From the NCBI GenBank assembly GCA_944386985.1, contig CALXDD010000002.1, forward strand, positions 62,001-126,000: DNA of 64,000 bases, read 5' to 3'. The first letter of the stretch is position 1. Each line of letters opens with the position of its first letter. The notes under the pieces are model-generated. The model did not search any database. It worked only from the letters and a program-made list of their open reading frames with translations, and was not told the DNA's origin. Of this stretch, positions 52,309 through 62,177 are shown piece after piece. The translations under genes were made by a program, and so were the position numbers. The stretch is from an uncultured Oscillospiraceae bacterium. GTDB taxonomy: Bacteria; Bacillota; Clostridia; Oscillospirales; Oscillospiraceae.

Positions 52309-53178
52309 ATGGACTTTCAAATCTGCTATCAGGAGTATCTTACAGAAATCGAGAGCTACCTCGGCGGCCTCTTCCTCAGCAGCGCCCCCTACCACGAGCT
52401 TCAGGAAGCGATGCGTTACAGCCTCCTGTCTGGCGGCAAACGGATCCGTCCGGTTCTGACGGCGGCTTTTGCCCAGCTGTTCGGGGGAGACTGGCACAAA
52501 GCGGTACCTTTGGGGTGTGCGCTGGAACTGGTCCACACCTACTCTCTGATCCACGACGATCTGCCCTGTATGGATGACGACGATCTCCGTCGGGGTAAAC
52601 CCACCTGCCACAAGGTGTACGGAGAGACATTGGCGGTACTGGCAGGGGATGCTCTGCAGCCGGAGGCCTTTGCTATCCTGGCGGGAGCAGAGGGGCTCAG
52701 CTCCCGCCAGCGGGCAGAGGCGGTAGCAGTACTGGCCCGGGCCTGCGGCGCCGACGGCATGGTGGCCGGTCAGGTGCTTGACGTCCAGGGGATGAGTCGG
52801 ACGGAGGAGGAGCTTCGGCTTCTCCACAGTCTGAAGACCGGTGCTATGATCAAGGGTGCGGCTCTTCTGGGCTGCATAGCAGCGGATGCCGGGGAGGAGG
52901 AGAAAACTGCGGCCGCCAGCTATGCGGATGCGCTGGGTCTCGCCTTCCAGATCCGAGACGACATGCTGGATGTGATCGCTGATGAGAAGGATCTGGGCAA
53001 GCCCATCGGTTCGGACAAGGAGGAGGGGAAGAACACCTTTGTGGATCTGATGGGTCTGGAGCGCTGCGGGAAGCTGGTGGAGGAATGTACTGCCAGGTCC
53101 AAAGCGGCCATCCAGGGGTATGCAGGATCAGAATTCCTGATGGAATTGGCTGATTCGCTGGCCACACGGAGAAAATGA
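52309..53178 (+). CDS. ispA: Polyprenyl (farnesyl/geranylgeranyl) diphosphate synthase
   Basis: The enzyme condenses isopentenyl units to a C15-C20 prenyl diphosphate for quinones or carrier lipids. The 289-residue product has SGGKRIRPVL near 41, the first Asp-rich motif DDLPCMDDDDLRRG near 84 and the second FQIRDDMLD near 219. Chain length cannot be set firmly. The ATG 52309 is 1 nt after xseB. Dxs, a common next gene, is not present. Confidence 0.94.
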   Translation: MDFQICYQEYLTEIESYLGGLFLSSAPYHELQEAMRYSLLSGGKRIRPVLTAAFAQLFGGDWHKAVPLGCALELVHTYSLIHDDLPCMDDDDLRRGKPTCHKVYGETLAVLAGDALQPEAFAILAGAEGLSSRQRAEAVAVLARACGADGMVAGQVLDVQGMSRTEEELRLLHSLKTGAMIKGAALLGCIAADAGEEEKTAAASYADALGLAFQIRDDMLDVIADEKDLGKPIGSDKEEGKNTFVDLMGLERCGKLVEECTARSKAAIQGYAGSEFLMELADSLATRRK

Positions 53179-53179
53179 T

Positions 53180-53614
53180 ATGGGAATGCTGACAAGAAAT
53201 CCCATTTTGGACTGTGCGCTGCTGGCCTGGTTCATTGCCCAGCTGATCAAATTCCTTTTAGAGCTTCTGATGAATCGTCATTTAGATATGAAGCGGTTTG
53301 TCACCAGTGGAGGAATGCCCAGCAGCCACTCCTCCTTTGTGGTGGCGGGTACTACAGCATTGGGGAGGCTGTACGGCATCGGCGATCCGCTGTTCGCTCT
53401 GGCAGTGATGCTGTCGGCGGTAGTGATGTACGATGCCTGCAATGTTCGTCGCAGCGCCGGGGACACGGCCAAGCTGGTGAATCAGCTGCTGGCCCATGTA
53501 GAAAAGCTGACGGCGGAGGACTTTGCCGATGATCTGAAGATCATTATGGGCCATACGCCTCTACAGGTGGCGGTGGGAGCGATATTAGGCGTTGCCATCG
53601 GATTTCTGGCATAG
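53180..53614 (+). CDS. Divergent PAP2 family membrane protein
   Basis: The 144-residue protein has three or four membrane helices and the truncated PAP2-like motif SGGMPSSHSS near 44-53, then MYDACNVRRSAG near 85. This matches the divergent PAP2 family (YuiD type), whose activity is unproven. The full PAP2 His/Arg set is not visible. It starts 1 nt after ispA and ends at a strong terminator. Confidence 0.88.
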   Translation: MGMLTRNPILDCALLAWFIAQLIKFLLELLMNRHLDMKRFVTSGGMPSSHSSFVVAGTTALGRLYGIGDPLFALAVMLSAVVMYDACNVRRSAGDTAKLVNQLLAHVEKLTAEDFADDLKIIMGHTPLQVAVGAILGVAIGFLA

Positions 53615-53649
53615 AAAATCCCGTGACAGAGTTGCTGTCACGGGATTTT
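53615..53649. terminator. Bidirectional terminator between PAP2-like gene and dapA
   Basis: AAAATCCCGTGACAG, loop AGTTG, and its exact complement ending TTTT (53615-53649). It serves both convergent genes. Confidence 0.95.
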
Positions 53650-53673
53650 GCTTTACAGATACAAAGGACGAAA

Positions 53674-54558
53674 TCAAAGGAGTCCATACTCCTGCAGTCC
53701 CTCCTGAAGGGCCAGCCGGTTCTCCGGGGACATCTCGCACAGCGGCAGACGCATGGCGCCGGAGCAATAGCCCATCATGGCGAGGGCGGTCTTCACGGGA
53801 ATAGGATTTACCTCGCAGAACAGCAGTTCACACAGTCGGTGCAGCCGCAGCTGCATTTCCCCCGCTTTTCGGAAATCGTTTTTCATGCAGGTATCTACCA
53901 GGGCATGCATCTCGGCGGGAACTATGTTGGCAGCTACGGAGATAACGCCCTTGCCTCCCAGAAGACAGATGGCGGCAGTGTCCTCATCGTTACCGGACCA
54001 GATATAGAAGTCCTTGGGGCAGAGGCGGCGGGTCCGCTGAATCAGAGCGAAGCTGCCGGAGGCTTCCTTGACGCCGATGATCCCGGGGTGCTTGGCAAGC
54101 TCCCGGTAAGTCTCTGCTGTGGCACAGACTCCAGTGCGGGAGGGGACGTTGTAGAGGATCATGGGCTTCTCCACCGAATCGGCGATGGCGGTGTAGTGGC
54201 GGACCAGGCCGGCCTGAGTGGCTTTATTGTAGAAAGGAGTTACAACCAGAAGGGCATCCGCTCCGGCCTGGGCGGCGTCCCGGGAGAGAGTGATAGCGTT
54301 TTCCGTGTTGTTGGAACCGGTACCGGCGATGACTGGTACCCGGCCTGCCACCTGCTCCACAGTGTACTGAATGACCCGCATCCGCTCGGTGTAGGAGAGA
54401 GTGGCGGCTTCACCAGTGGTGCCGCAGATCACAATAGCGTCGGTGCCGGAGGAGAGCTGGAACTGCAGCAGCTTTCCAAGCGCCTCGTAGTCTACCGACT
54501 CGTTTCGGAAGGGCGTAATGATTGCTACAGCAGAACCTGTAAAGATTGGTTGCTTCAC
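53674..54558 (-). CDS. dapA: 4-hydroxy-tetrahydrodipicolinate synthase
   Basis: DapA condenses pyruvate with aspartate semialdehyde in lysine and diaminopimelate synthesis; dipicolinate for spores branches from its product. The 294-residue TIM barrel has GSAVAIITPF near 8, the GTTGEAATLSYTER near 45, Tyr in VVTPFYNKATQ near 131 and the Schiff-base Lys in GVKEASGS near 161. GGAGGT is upstream at about 11 nt. It lies after asd on the same strand but a terminator separates them. Confidence 0.95.
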   Translation of the reverse strand: MKQPIFTGSAVAIITPFRNESVDYEALGKLLQFQLSSGTDAIVICGTTGEAATLSYTERMRVIQYTVEQVAGRVPVIAGTGSNNTENAITLSRDAAQAGADALLVVTPFYNKATQAGLVRHYTAIADSVEKPMILYNVPSRTGVCATAETYRELAKHPGIIGVKEASGSFALIQRTRRLCPKDFYIWSGNDEDTAAICLLGGKGVISVAANIVPAEMHALVDTCMKNDFRKAGEMQLRLHRLCELLFCEVNPIPVKTALAMMGYCSGAMRLPLCEMSPENRLALQEGLQEYGLL

Positions 54559-54627
54559 AGAAAAATACCTCCTTTTAAGGTGATTTGAGAAGGGAAAGGG
54601 AAAAGATTGACAGGAAAAATGGGCAAA

Positions 54628-54661
54628 AAAAGAGAACGGATGAAGTCATCCGTTCTCTTTT
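54628..54661. terminator. Terminator between asd and dapA
   Basis: AAAAGAGAACGGATGA (54628-54643) and its exact complement (54646-54661), flanked by A- and T-runs. It follows asd on the minus strand, so dapA may rely on read-through or an unseen promoter. Confidence 0.9.
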
Positions 54662-54683
54662 GTGTATGAAAAGGGGAAACGCT

Positions 54684-55775
54684 TTACGCCTTAGTGATAT
54701 ACCCCTCGGCACAGAGAAGCTCCGCCAGAAGCACAGCACCGCCGGCTGCGCCCCGAAGGGTGTTGTGGCTGAGGCAGACGAATTTGTAATCGTACTGAGT
54801 GTCGGGACGCAGGCGGCCGATGGAAACGACCATTCCGTTCTCCAGCATCCGGTCCAGCTTGGTCTGGGGCCGATTGTCCTCCTCAAAGTAGTGGAGGAAC
54901 TGCTTGGGGGCGGAGGGGAGGTTCAGCTCCTGGGGCTTGCCGGAGAAGGCAGCCCAGTCGGCCTTGATCTGATCCATGGAAGGGGCTTTGCCATCGGCAA
55001 ACTTCATGAAGCAGGCGGCCATGTGACCATCACTGGCGGCCACGCGGATGCACTGGGCAGTAATGGAGGGACCTTTGGCATTGACAAACTTGCCGTCCTC
55101 CAGGGTGCCCCAGATCTTCAAAGGCTCCTGCTCGCTCTTCTCCTCCTCGCCGCCGATGTAGGGGATGACGTTATCCACCATCTCAGGCCAGGTCTCGAAG
55201 GTCTTGCCGGCGCCGGAAATGGCCTGGTAAGTACACACAAGGGCCTTCTCCAAACCATACTTCTTCAGAGGGTGCAGGGCGGGGACATAGGACTGGAGGG
55301 AGCAGTTGGATTTGACGGCGATAAAGCCCCGCTTGGTGCCCAGGCGCTTGCGCTGGGCGTCAATGATCTTGATATGGTCACTGTTGATCTCGGGAATCAC
55401 CATGGGCACATCCTCAGTCCAGCGGTGGGCGGAGTTGTTGGACACCACGGGGCACTCCAGTTTGGCGTACTTCTCCTCCAGGGCCCGGATCTCCTCCTTC
55501 TTCATATCCACGGCGCAGAACACAAAGTCCACCATGCCGGCGATCTTCTCAGCGTCGGCCTCGGCGTCCATGACAATGATGTCCTTGGCCTCCTGGGGCA
55601 GGGGGGTGGCCATGGCCCAGCGGTGGCCCACAGCGTCCTCATAGCGTTTGCCGGCGCTGCGGGAGCTGGCGGCGATGACGGTCAACTGAAACCAGGGGTG
55701 ATTCTCCATCAGAGAGACAAAGCGCTGGCCCACCATGCCGGTGCCGCCGATCACGCCTACACGATATTTTTCCAT
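54684..55775 (-). CDS. asd: Aspartate-semialdehyde dehydrogenase
   Basis: Asd reduces aspartyl phosphate to aspartate semialdehyde, the substrate of DapA. The 363-residue product has a dinucleotide fold VGVIGGTGMVGQR at about 6-18, an active-site Cys in AVKSNCSLQSY near 157 and TYQAISGAGK near 182. The length and motif set match the archaeal/fungal-type Asd also found in Clostridia. The ATG 55775 follows AGGAGG at 7 nt; an upstream in-frame ATG at 55814 is rejected. The pair with dapA suggests joint lysine/DAP/dipicolinate supply. Confidence 0.94.
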   Translation of the reverse strand: MEKYRVGVIGGTGMVGQRFVSLMENHPWFQLTVIAASSRSAGKRYEDAVGHRWAMATPLPQEAKDIIVMDAEADAEKIAGMVDFVFCAVDMKKEEIRALEEKYAKLECPVVSNNSAHRWTEDVPMVIPEINSDHIKIIDAQRKRLGTKRGFIAVKSNCSLQSYVPALHPLKKYGLEKALVCTYQAISGAGKTFETWPEMVDNVIPYIGGEEEKSEQEPLKIWGTLEDGKFVNAKGPSITAQCIRVAASDGHMAACFMKFADGKAPSMDQIKADWAAFSGKPQELNLPSAPKQFLHYFEEDNRPQTKLDRMLENGMVVSIGRLRPDTQYDYKFVCLSHNTLRGAAGGAVLLAELLCAEGYITKA

Positions 55776-55822
55776 TGGGGTTTCCTCCTTGACAGTTGTT
55801 GTGGTTGAAATCATGGCTGTAC

Positions 55823-55851
55823 TTGCAATGTCCGCACTTTTTCGCTATAAT
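55823..55851 (+). promoter_or_regulatory. sigma-A promoter for the SpoIID-like gene
   Basis: TTGCAA (55823-55828), 17-nt spacer and a perfect TATAAT (55846-55851), 100 nt upstream of the gene. It argues for vegetative expression. No clear asd promoter is seen on the opposite strand. Confidence 0.8.
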
Positions 55852-55951
55852 GTCACAATACAGGAACAGGCGGACCCGTTGATTTCGATAGTGTAAGCTA
55901 TATCACATTTCCGGCACCCTGTCAACAGATTCCCCGCGGTTTGGAGGCGCT

Positions 55952-57667
55952 ATGAGAAACTTTTTTCGCACATTTTTGATATGTTCACTCTTGATGGTCA
56001 TTTTCTCGGTTTCTGCTTATGCAGCGGAGGACACCCTGAAAGTAGGCCTTCGGTATGGTTCCGGCGCTCTGTTTTCTGCCAATCTGCAGAATGTGACGGG
56101 ATACGGTTGGGGATATGAAGTGGGTTACTTTGATTCTGCCCGGGACTTTATAGCCCTGGGGCGCATCGATACCAACGAGATCTCCATGACGGCCTCCGGT
56201 ACCATCTATGTAGCTGGGGATGGGGCCTATTCTCCCTCCGGCAGCGGCAGCGCCATGGGGGACTATCATGTGCAGCTGGACGATGTCTTCTCTTCCTGGG
56301 AGGAGGCCCAGGCGGCATCCTCCGCTTTTACCGGCGGCTATCCGGCCTACATCAACGGCAGCTATCGGGTACGGATCGGAGCTTACACCAGTAAGAATGA
56401 CGCGGCGGCGGCTCAGGCGCTCTATGTGGGTACCAACTGGACCGGAGCGGATGGGATGTCCCGGCCCTTCTCCGGTACAGTGACTACTCCCAGCGCCACC
56501 GGCGTGACGGTGACGGCTACCGGGACACAGACCATTCTATTCCAGTTCGACTGCTCCGGTGCCATGAACCTTGGGGTGCGCCCTTTGGACAGTGACGGCC
56601 AGAAGGCGATCACCTGGTTCAAGGGGTATAAATATTACGGGGGTTTTGAATATCTGCGGACCACAGGAGGAAACCTTACTGTCATCAACGTCCTGCCGGT
56701 GGACGACTATGTCAAGGGCGTGGTTCCTTACGAAATGACCCCCAGCTGGCCGGTAGAGGCCCTGGCGGCGCAAGCGGTGTGCGCCCGGACCTACGCCATG
56801 CGGGAGACCAAGCATAAGAGCGACGGCTTTGATGTGTGCAGCACCACCAACTGCCAGGTCTATTACGGCGTCAACAAGGCCACAGACCAGTCGGACCGGG
56901 CGGTGGAGGAAACGGCAGGACTGTGTATGTACTACAACGGCAAGCTCATAGAGGCGGTATACTCCTCCTCCAACGGCGGCGCCAGCGAGGACGCCAAAAA
57001 TGTGTGGGGCGGGGATGTGGGCTACCTAAAAGGGAAAATTGACCCCTACGAGGCCATGACTACCATTCCCGGCTACCAGTATACAGTGAGCTTCACCAAG
57101 GATGAGTTGACCCACATTTTAGATACCAAAGGCTACTCTGTGGGACAGGTGACGGACGTGTATGTCTCCTCTGTAACGCCGACGGGGAATGTGGGGAGCG
57201 TAACCTTTGTGGGCACCTCCGGTTCCAAGACCTTTACCGGGGAGTCCTGTCGGACCATTTTCAACAGCGTCTACAGCGGCCGCTCCGTTCGAAGCCAGCG
57301 CTACACCATCAACAACGGCGCCGGCGGGGGAGCCGCAGGCAGTGCCCATGTCAGCGGCGGCGGCAGCGTGGATCTGGGGAGCAGCTATATCATCAGCGGT
57401 TCCGGGTCCGTCAGCCTCTATCCCGGCGGGGAGATCTATGTGATCACCGGCTCCGGTACCGAGCTTTTGACTCCCTCCGACGGGACAGCCTCATCCTCTT
57501 CCGATTCCTCCGGCAGCGGAGATGTCTTTACCATCACCGGCACTGGCAACGGCCATAATGTGGGCCTCAGCCAGTATGGGGCCAAGGCTATGGCGGAACA
57601 GGGGTTCTCCTATGAAGAGATCCTCCACTTCTATTACACAGATATCACCATTCAAAAGGTAGGATGA
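55952..57667 (+). CDS. SpoIID/LytB domain protein with SPOR-like insert
   Basis: SpoIID-type proteins are lytic transglycosylases that cut peptidoglycan strands lacking stem peptides. The 571-residue product has a signal peptide (cleavage likely after AYA near 24) and a SPOR-like region at about 104-160 ([15 protein letters not shown], then [18 protein letters not shown]). The SpoIID core at about 200-460 carries the catalytic-type Glu E261 ([20 protein letters not shown]). A Gly/Ser-rich insert precedes the C-terminal [18 protein letters not shown]. It is much longer than Bacillus SpoIID (about 340). Its stop overlaps queA (ATGA). Confidence 0.85.
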   Translation: MRNFFRTFLICSLLMVIFSVSAYAAEDTLKVGLRYGSGALFSANLQNVTGYGWGYEVGYFDSARDFIALGRIDTNEISMTASGTIYVAGDGAYSPSGSGSAMGDYHVQLDDVFSSWEEAQAASSAFTGGYPAYINGSYRVRIGAYTSKNDAAAAQALYVGTNWTGADGMSRPFSGTVTTPSATGVTVTATGTQTILFQFDCSGAMNLGVRPLDSDGQKAITWFKGYKYYGGFEYLRTTGGNLTVINVLPVDDYVKGVVPYEMTPSWPVEALAAQAVCARTYAMRETKHKSDGFDVCSTTNCQVYYGVNKATDQSDRAVEETAGLCMYYNGKLIEAVYSSSNGGASEDAKNVWGGDVGYLKGKIDPYEAMTTIPGYQYTVSFTKDELTHILDTKGYSVGQVTDVYVSSVTPTGNVGSVTFVGTSGSKTFTGESCRTIFNSVYSGRSVRSQRYTINNGAGGGAAGSAHVSGGGSVDLGSSYIISGSGSVSLYPGGEIYVITGSGTELLTPSDGTASSSSDSSGSGDVFTITGTGNGHNVGLSQYGAKAMAEQGFSYEEILHFYYTDITIQKVG

Positions 57668-58698
57668 AACCATTGAAAACGCATGACTTTTACTTTGATC
57701 TTCCCCAGGAGCTCATTGCCCAGACGCCTCTGGAGCGGCGGGACGGGTCCCGCCTTCTGACGCTGGACAAGGTGACGGGGGAGTGGACCCACCGCCATTT
57801 TTATGAGCTGCCCCAGCTGCTGCGCCCCGGGGACTGCCTTATTATGAACGATTCGCGGGTACTGCCCGCCCGCCTGTTGGGCCACAGGCTCCCCGGCGGC
57901 GGCGCCTGTGAGGTGCTGCTGCTCATCGACCGGGGGAACAAGACTTGGGAGTGTCTGGTGCGCCCAGGCAAGAAGCTGCGTCCCGGCGCCCGGGTCTCCT
58001 TTGGAGATGGGGAGCTGACAGCTGAGATTGTGGAGGAGGTGGAGGGCGGCAATCGTCTGGTCCGCTTTGAGTACGAAGGAATTTTTCTGGAAGTGCTGGA
58101 GCGGCTGGGCAAAATGCCCCTGCCTCCCTATATCAAGGAGGAGCTTCAGGATCAGGAGCGATATCAGACTGTCTACTCCAAGGTCAACGGATCTGCCGCC
58201 GCTCCTACTGCCGGACTCCATTTCACCCGTGAACTGATGGATGAGCTTGTGAGCATGGGCGTGAACATTGGCTATGTGACCCTCCATGTGGGCCTTGGTA
58301 CCTTCCGACCCGTAAAGGAAGAAGACATTACAGACCATGATATGCATAGTGAGTACTGTGTAATCTCCCAGGAGACGGCGGATCTCATCAACAGGACCAA
58401 GCAAAAGGGCGGACGGGTGATCTGCGTGGGCACCACCTCCTGCCGCACCATTGAGAGCTGGGCCAACGAGGACGGAACCATGGAGGCCAAGGCGGGGTGG
58501 ACCAACATCTTCATCTATCCCGGCTACCGATTCAAAGTGCTGGATGGGCTGATCACCAACTTCCACCTGCCGGAGAGTACCCTTATCATGCTGGTATCGG
58601 CTCTGGCAGGGCGGGAGCATGTGCTGGCGGCCTATGAGGAGGCGGTGCGGCAGCGTTACCGGTTCTTCAGCTTCGGTGACGCTATGTTTATTTCATAG
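57664..58698 (+). CDS. queA: S-adenosylmethionine:tRNA ribosyltransferase-isomerase
   Basis: QueA makes epoxyqueuosine from preQ1-tRNA using SAM. The 344-residue product starts with [20 protein letters not shown] and has [11 protein letters not shown] near 61, the conserved [12 protein letters not shown] near 178 and [11 protein letters not shown] near 258. The GTG/ATG start overlaps the SpoIID-like stop by 4 nt. It shares a unit with tgt, which inserts the precursor base. Confidence 0.96.
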   Translation: MKPLKTHDFYFDLPQELIAQTPLERRDGSRLLTLDKVTGEWTHRHFYELPQLLRPGDCLIMNDSRVLPARLLGHRLPGGGACEVLLLIDRGNKTWECLVRPGKKLRPGARVSFGDGELTAEIVEEVEGGNRLVRFEYEGIFLEVLERLGKMPLPPYIKEELQDQERYQTVYSKVNGSAAAPTAGLHFTRELMDELVSMGVNIGYVTLHVGLGTFRPVKEEDITDHDMHSEYCVISQETADLINRTKQKGGRVICVGTTSCRTIESWANEDGTMEAKAGWTNIFIYPGYRFKVLDGLITNFHLPESTLIMLVSALAGREHVLAAYEEAVRQRYRFFSFGDAMFIS

Positions 58699-58709
58699 GA
58701 GGAGCGCGC

Positions 58710-60066
<1,357 letters not shown>

Positions 60067-60068
60067 GC

Positions 60069-60097
60069 TTGCAAAAGCATGCAAATCCCGCTATAAT
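60069..60097 (+). promoter_or_regulatory. sigma-A promoter for yajC
   Basis: TTGCAA (60069-60074), 17-nt spacer and a perfect TATAAT (60092-60097), starting 3 nt after the tgt stop. Confidence 0.85.
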
Positions 60098-60262
60098 ATG
60101 GACTGTTGAAGCATCGGCGGTCCTGCAGGAGAGAATGCGGACCGGCTGCAATTCCGCCAGGAACGAGGCGATAGGCTTCTTGGGGGACTTGGAGCATGAT
60201 TCTGTGGGTATGCCCGCAGGATGAACACAATATGTCGGCAAAATAAAAGGAGAACAGAAGCT
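60098..60262 (+). other. Structured leader before yajC, class unknown
   Basis: The roughly 155-nt leader can form CGGTCC...GGACCG (about 60118-60145) and ATTCTGTGGG-TATG-CCCGCAGGAT (about 60200-60223). I see no T-box motif, no ribosome-site pairing I can prove, and no named riboswitch match. The yajC ribosome site AAGGAGAA is just downstream. Confidence 0.4.
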
Positions 60263-60610
60263 ATGCCTCAAGAGTACTACAGCATTATTATGATTGTGGC
60301 GATGATCGCCATCCTCTACTTCCTGATGATTCGCCCTGAGCAGAAGCGGAAAAAGCAGGCCCAGCAGATGCGGGATTCCCTGAAGAAGGGCGATATGATC
60401 ACTACCATCGGCGGCATTGTCGGCAAGATCGTCATGGTCAACGACAGTACCATTGTCATTGAGACCAGTGAAGACCGGGTCCGGATGGAGCTGACCAAGT
60501 GGGCGGTTTCTACCACCGGTGTGCAGACCAGCGATATGCCGGAAAAGAAGAAGGACGAAAAGAAGGAAGAGAAAAAGTCTGATGGCCCCATGGAGGAAAA
60601 GAAGGACTGA
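60263..60610 (+). CDS. yajC: Preprotein translocase accessory subunit YajC
   Basis: YajC is a small SecDF-associated membrane protein. The 115-residue product has one membrane helix (about 7-21, IIMIVAMIAILYFLMI) then RPEQKRKKQ and the YajC core GDMITTIGGIVGKIV near 43 and ETSEDRVRMELTKWAV near 66. The C-terminal tail is Lys/Glu-rich. SecD/SecF, frequent neighbours, are not present. Start ATG 60263 follows AAGGAGAA. Confidence 0.95.
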   Translation: MPQEYYSIIMIVAMIAILYFLMIRPEQKRKKQAQQMRDSLKKGDMITTIGGIVGKIVMVNDSTIVIETSEDRVRMELTKWAVSTTGVQTSDMPEKKKDEKKEEKKSDGPMEEKKD

Positions 60611-60636
60611 TTTTCGCATAACCTGCATAAGCAGCG

Positions 60637-60683
60637 CTCCCGCAAAATATGTTGTAGTGACATGTTTTGCGGGAGGTTTTTTT
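60637..60683 (+). terminator. yajC terminator whose right arm and T-run abut the next start
   Basis: CTCCCGCAAAATATGT (60637-60652) pairs with ACATGTTTTGCGGGAG (60660-60675, one G-T pair), then G and seven T (60677-60683), immediately before the ATG at 60684. The right arm contains GGGAGG, which is the only ribosome site for the next gene. Confidence 0.85.
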
Positions 60684-61106
60684 ATGCCGAAGAAGGAACG
60701 AAAGGGAGGAGAGATCCCGTGGAAGGCCGTGGCTTTGTCTGCCGCAGGAGGACTGCTGTTATATCTTCTGTGGCAGCCTCTTTGGGCACTGCTGATCCAT
60801 CGGGAGACGGTGGGGCCGGGAATGGCGCCGGTCTTTACTGCTATGAGCGCAGGAGTTTCCCTGCTGGCGGCGGTTTTGATCCTGGGACGGAGATGCCGGA
60901 GCAGGCGGCTTGCCCTGGGGTGCGGAAGCGCCGGGCTCTTTTTGGCGGTGCTCCTGCTGCTGAGCCTGGGATACAACCGTGCTTCGGGGTTCCCGATCCT
61001 GCTGCCCGGTACCGCATCGGCGGTATTTGGCGGCGGCATCCTGGCGGCTATGATGGGCGGCGGAGGGAAACGGACTGCTCACCCGGCCGGCAGGCGGCGG
61101 CGGTAG
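60684..61106 (+). CDS. TIGR04086-like small membrane protein
   Basis: The 140-residue protein has four membrane helices (about 14-35, 44-64, 74-95, 103-125) and a short charged tail with RRRR. It resembles the TIGR04086 family of small membrane proteins, unknown function, often found near yajC. The start is set by GGGAGG 8 nt upstream, which lies in the yajC terminator arm. Confidence 0.72.
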   Translation: MPKKERKGGEIPWKAVALSAAGGLLLYLLWQPLWALLIHRETVGPGMAPVFTAMSAGVSLLAAVLILGRRCRSRRLALGCGSAGLFLAVLLLLSLGYNRASGFPILLPGTASAVFGGGILAAMMGGGGKRTAHPAGRRRR

Positions 61107-61127
61107 ACGACACTGTGGTTACATAAG

Positions 61128-61154
61128 ACAGAGGACGCGTTTCGCGCCCTCTGT
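61128..61154 (+). terminator. Hairpin after the TIGR04086-like gene
   Basis: ACAGAGG-A-CGCG, loop TTT, CGCG-C-CCTCTGT. There is no T-run, so terminator strength is uncertain. Confidence 0.5.
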
Positions 61155-61427
61155 TCATCTATGCAGGAAATCAAGTTTGGGCAAAATGACGAAATGCACA
61201 AAAAACGGTTCGAGTGGGGGAAAGCTGCTGAAGACCGCGGGGAAATCTTGGAGAACATCAAAAAAATTAAAATACAGTGGGGAAGATAGACAAAATTCGT
61301 CAAAATTACGCAAGGTTTTGGGGAGAAGCAGCAAGTATTCCTTCCACCGGTATACTGAGTTTACATAACTCTGTTTACATAAAAAATTGTCATAACGCAC
61401 AAAAACGGATAAGTTTTCCAGGAAGAC
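61155..61427. other. AT-rich non-coding gap with operator-like repeats
   Basis: The composition is much lower in GC than neighbours. It holds two direct copies of GTTTACATAA (61359-61368 and 61373-61382), a GAGTT-TACAT-AACTC palindrome (61357-61371), and no frame that looks coding; a 63-codon Lys/Ser-rich frame lacks a ribosome site. Confidence 0.55.
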
Positions 61428-61456
61428 TTGCACAATTGGGAAAATTGTCCTATAGT
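61428..61456 (+). promoter_or_regulatory. sigma-A-like promoter for the SpoIIM-like gene and xerD
   Basis: TTGCAC (61428-61433), 17-nt spacer and TATAGT (61451-61456). Within the spacer ACAATT...AATTGT forms an inverted repeat, a position where a repressor could act. Confidence 0.65.
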
Positions 61457-61529
61457 ATATGGTATCAAAGTTATGGACAAGGGCGTCTATTCCCACCAGG
61501 GGCCTCATAGAATGGGACGAGGTGATTTG

Positions 61530-62153
61530 GTGGGTCGGACAACGGTGGTGGGGCGCTCCGGACGGAGCGCACTGGAACCTGCGGTGCTGCAGGGGCTGCT
61601 TTTGGCGGCGCTGTGCGCGGCGGGGATGCTGGCAGGCTTTTGGTATGCCGGACGGTGTCAAGAGGACGCAGGGCAGACCCTGCAGCAATATCTGGAGGGC
61701 TACTGTCAGCTCTATAGCGACACGGGCAGCGCGGTATCCACCCTGACGGCGGTCCGGCTGTACTTCAGCTATATTGTCGCTGCCTTTTTGCTGGGATTCA
61801 CAGCTCTGGGGACGGTGGCACTGCCGGCACTGGCAATAGCCTATGGGTTTACGGCTATGTTTTCTGTGGCAAGTTTTGTGGGCTGCTTTGGCCGCTCCGG
61901 CGTACTGCTTGCGCTGGCGGCTCTGGGGGTGCGGGTAGCCTTTACGCTGCCCTGCTTTTTGTGGGTGGGAACTCACGCATGGGCATCGGCCCTGTCCATG
62001 ACATCGTGCCGCGGCAGGCGCTGTGCGCCGGTCCCACGGGACAGCGCTTATTATTACCGCTTGTTTTTCTGTGTTGTGTGGTTGATTGTGGGAATCCTGT
62101 GCGAGCAGACGGTGACTCCCCACTTCTTTCAGGCGGCAATGAAACTGATGTAG
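61530..62153 (+). CDS. spoIIM: Stage II sporulation protein M-like membrane protein
   Basis: SpoIIM is a mother-cell membrane scaffold for SpoIID and SpoIIP in engulfment. The protein (207 residues from GTG 61530) has an N-terminal helix (LLLAALCAAGMLAGFWYAG), the SpoIIM-type central helices (YFSYIVAAFLLGFTALGTVA and YGFTAMFSVASFVGCFG) and further helices to the end. GTG 61530 follows GAGGTGAT, a near-perfect ribosome site; an in-frame ATG at 61512 with a poor site is an alternative. Its place before xerD matches Bacillus spoIIM-xerD. Family likeness is moderate. Confidence 0.78.
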   Translation: MGRTTVVGRSGRSALEPAVLQGLLLAALCAAGMLAGFWYAGRCQEDAGQTLQQYLEGYCQLYSDTGSAVSTLTAVRLYFSYIVAAFLLGFTALGTVALPALAIAYGFTAMFSVASFVGCFGRSGVLLALAALGVRVAFTLPCFLWVGTHAWASALSMTSCRGRRCAPVPRDSAYYYRLFFCVVWLIVGILCEQTVTPHFFQAAMKLM

Positions 62154-62177
62154 AGATGCAGGAGAGGAGGCAGGCTT

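Noticed and set aside
54585-55808. 407-codon plus-strand frame
   Set aside because: Antisense to asd, which has a ribosome site, dinucleotide fold and active-site Cys.
61177-61368. Small Lys-rich frame before spoIIM
   Set aside because: It has no ribosome site and lies over AT-rich operator-like repeats.
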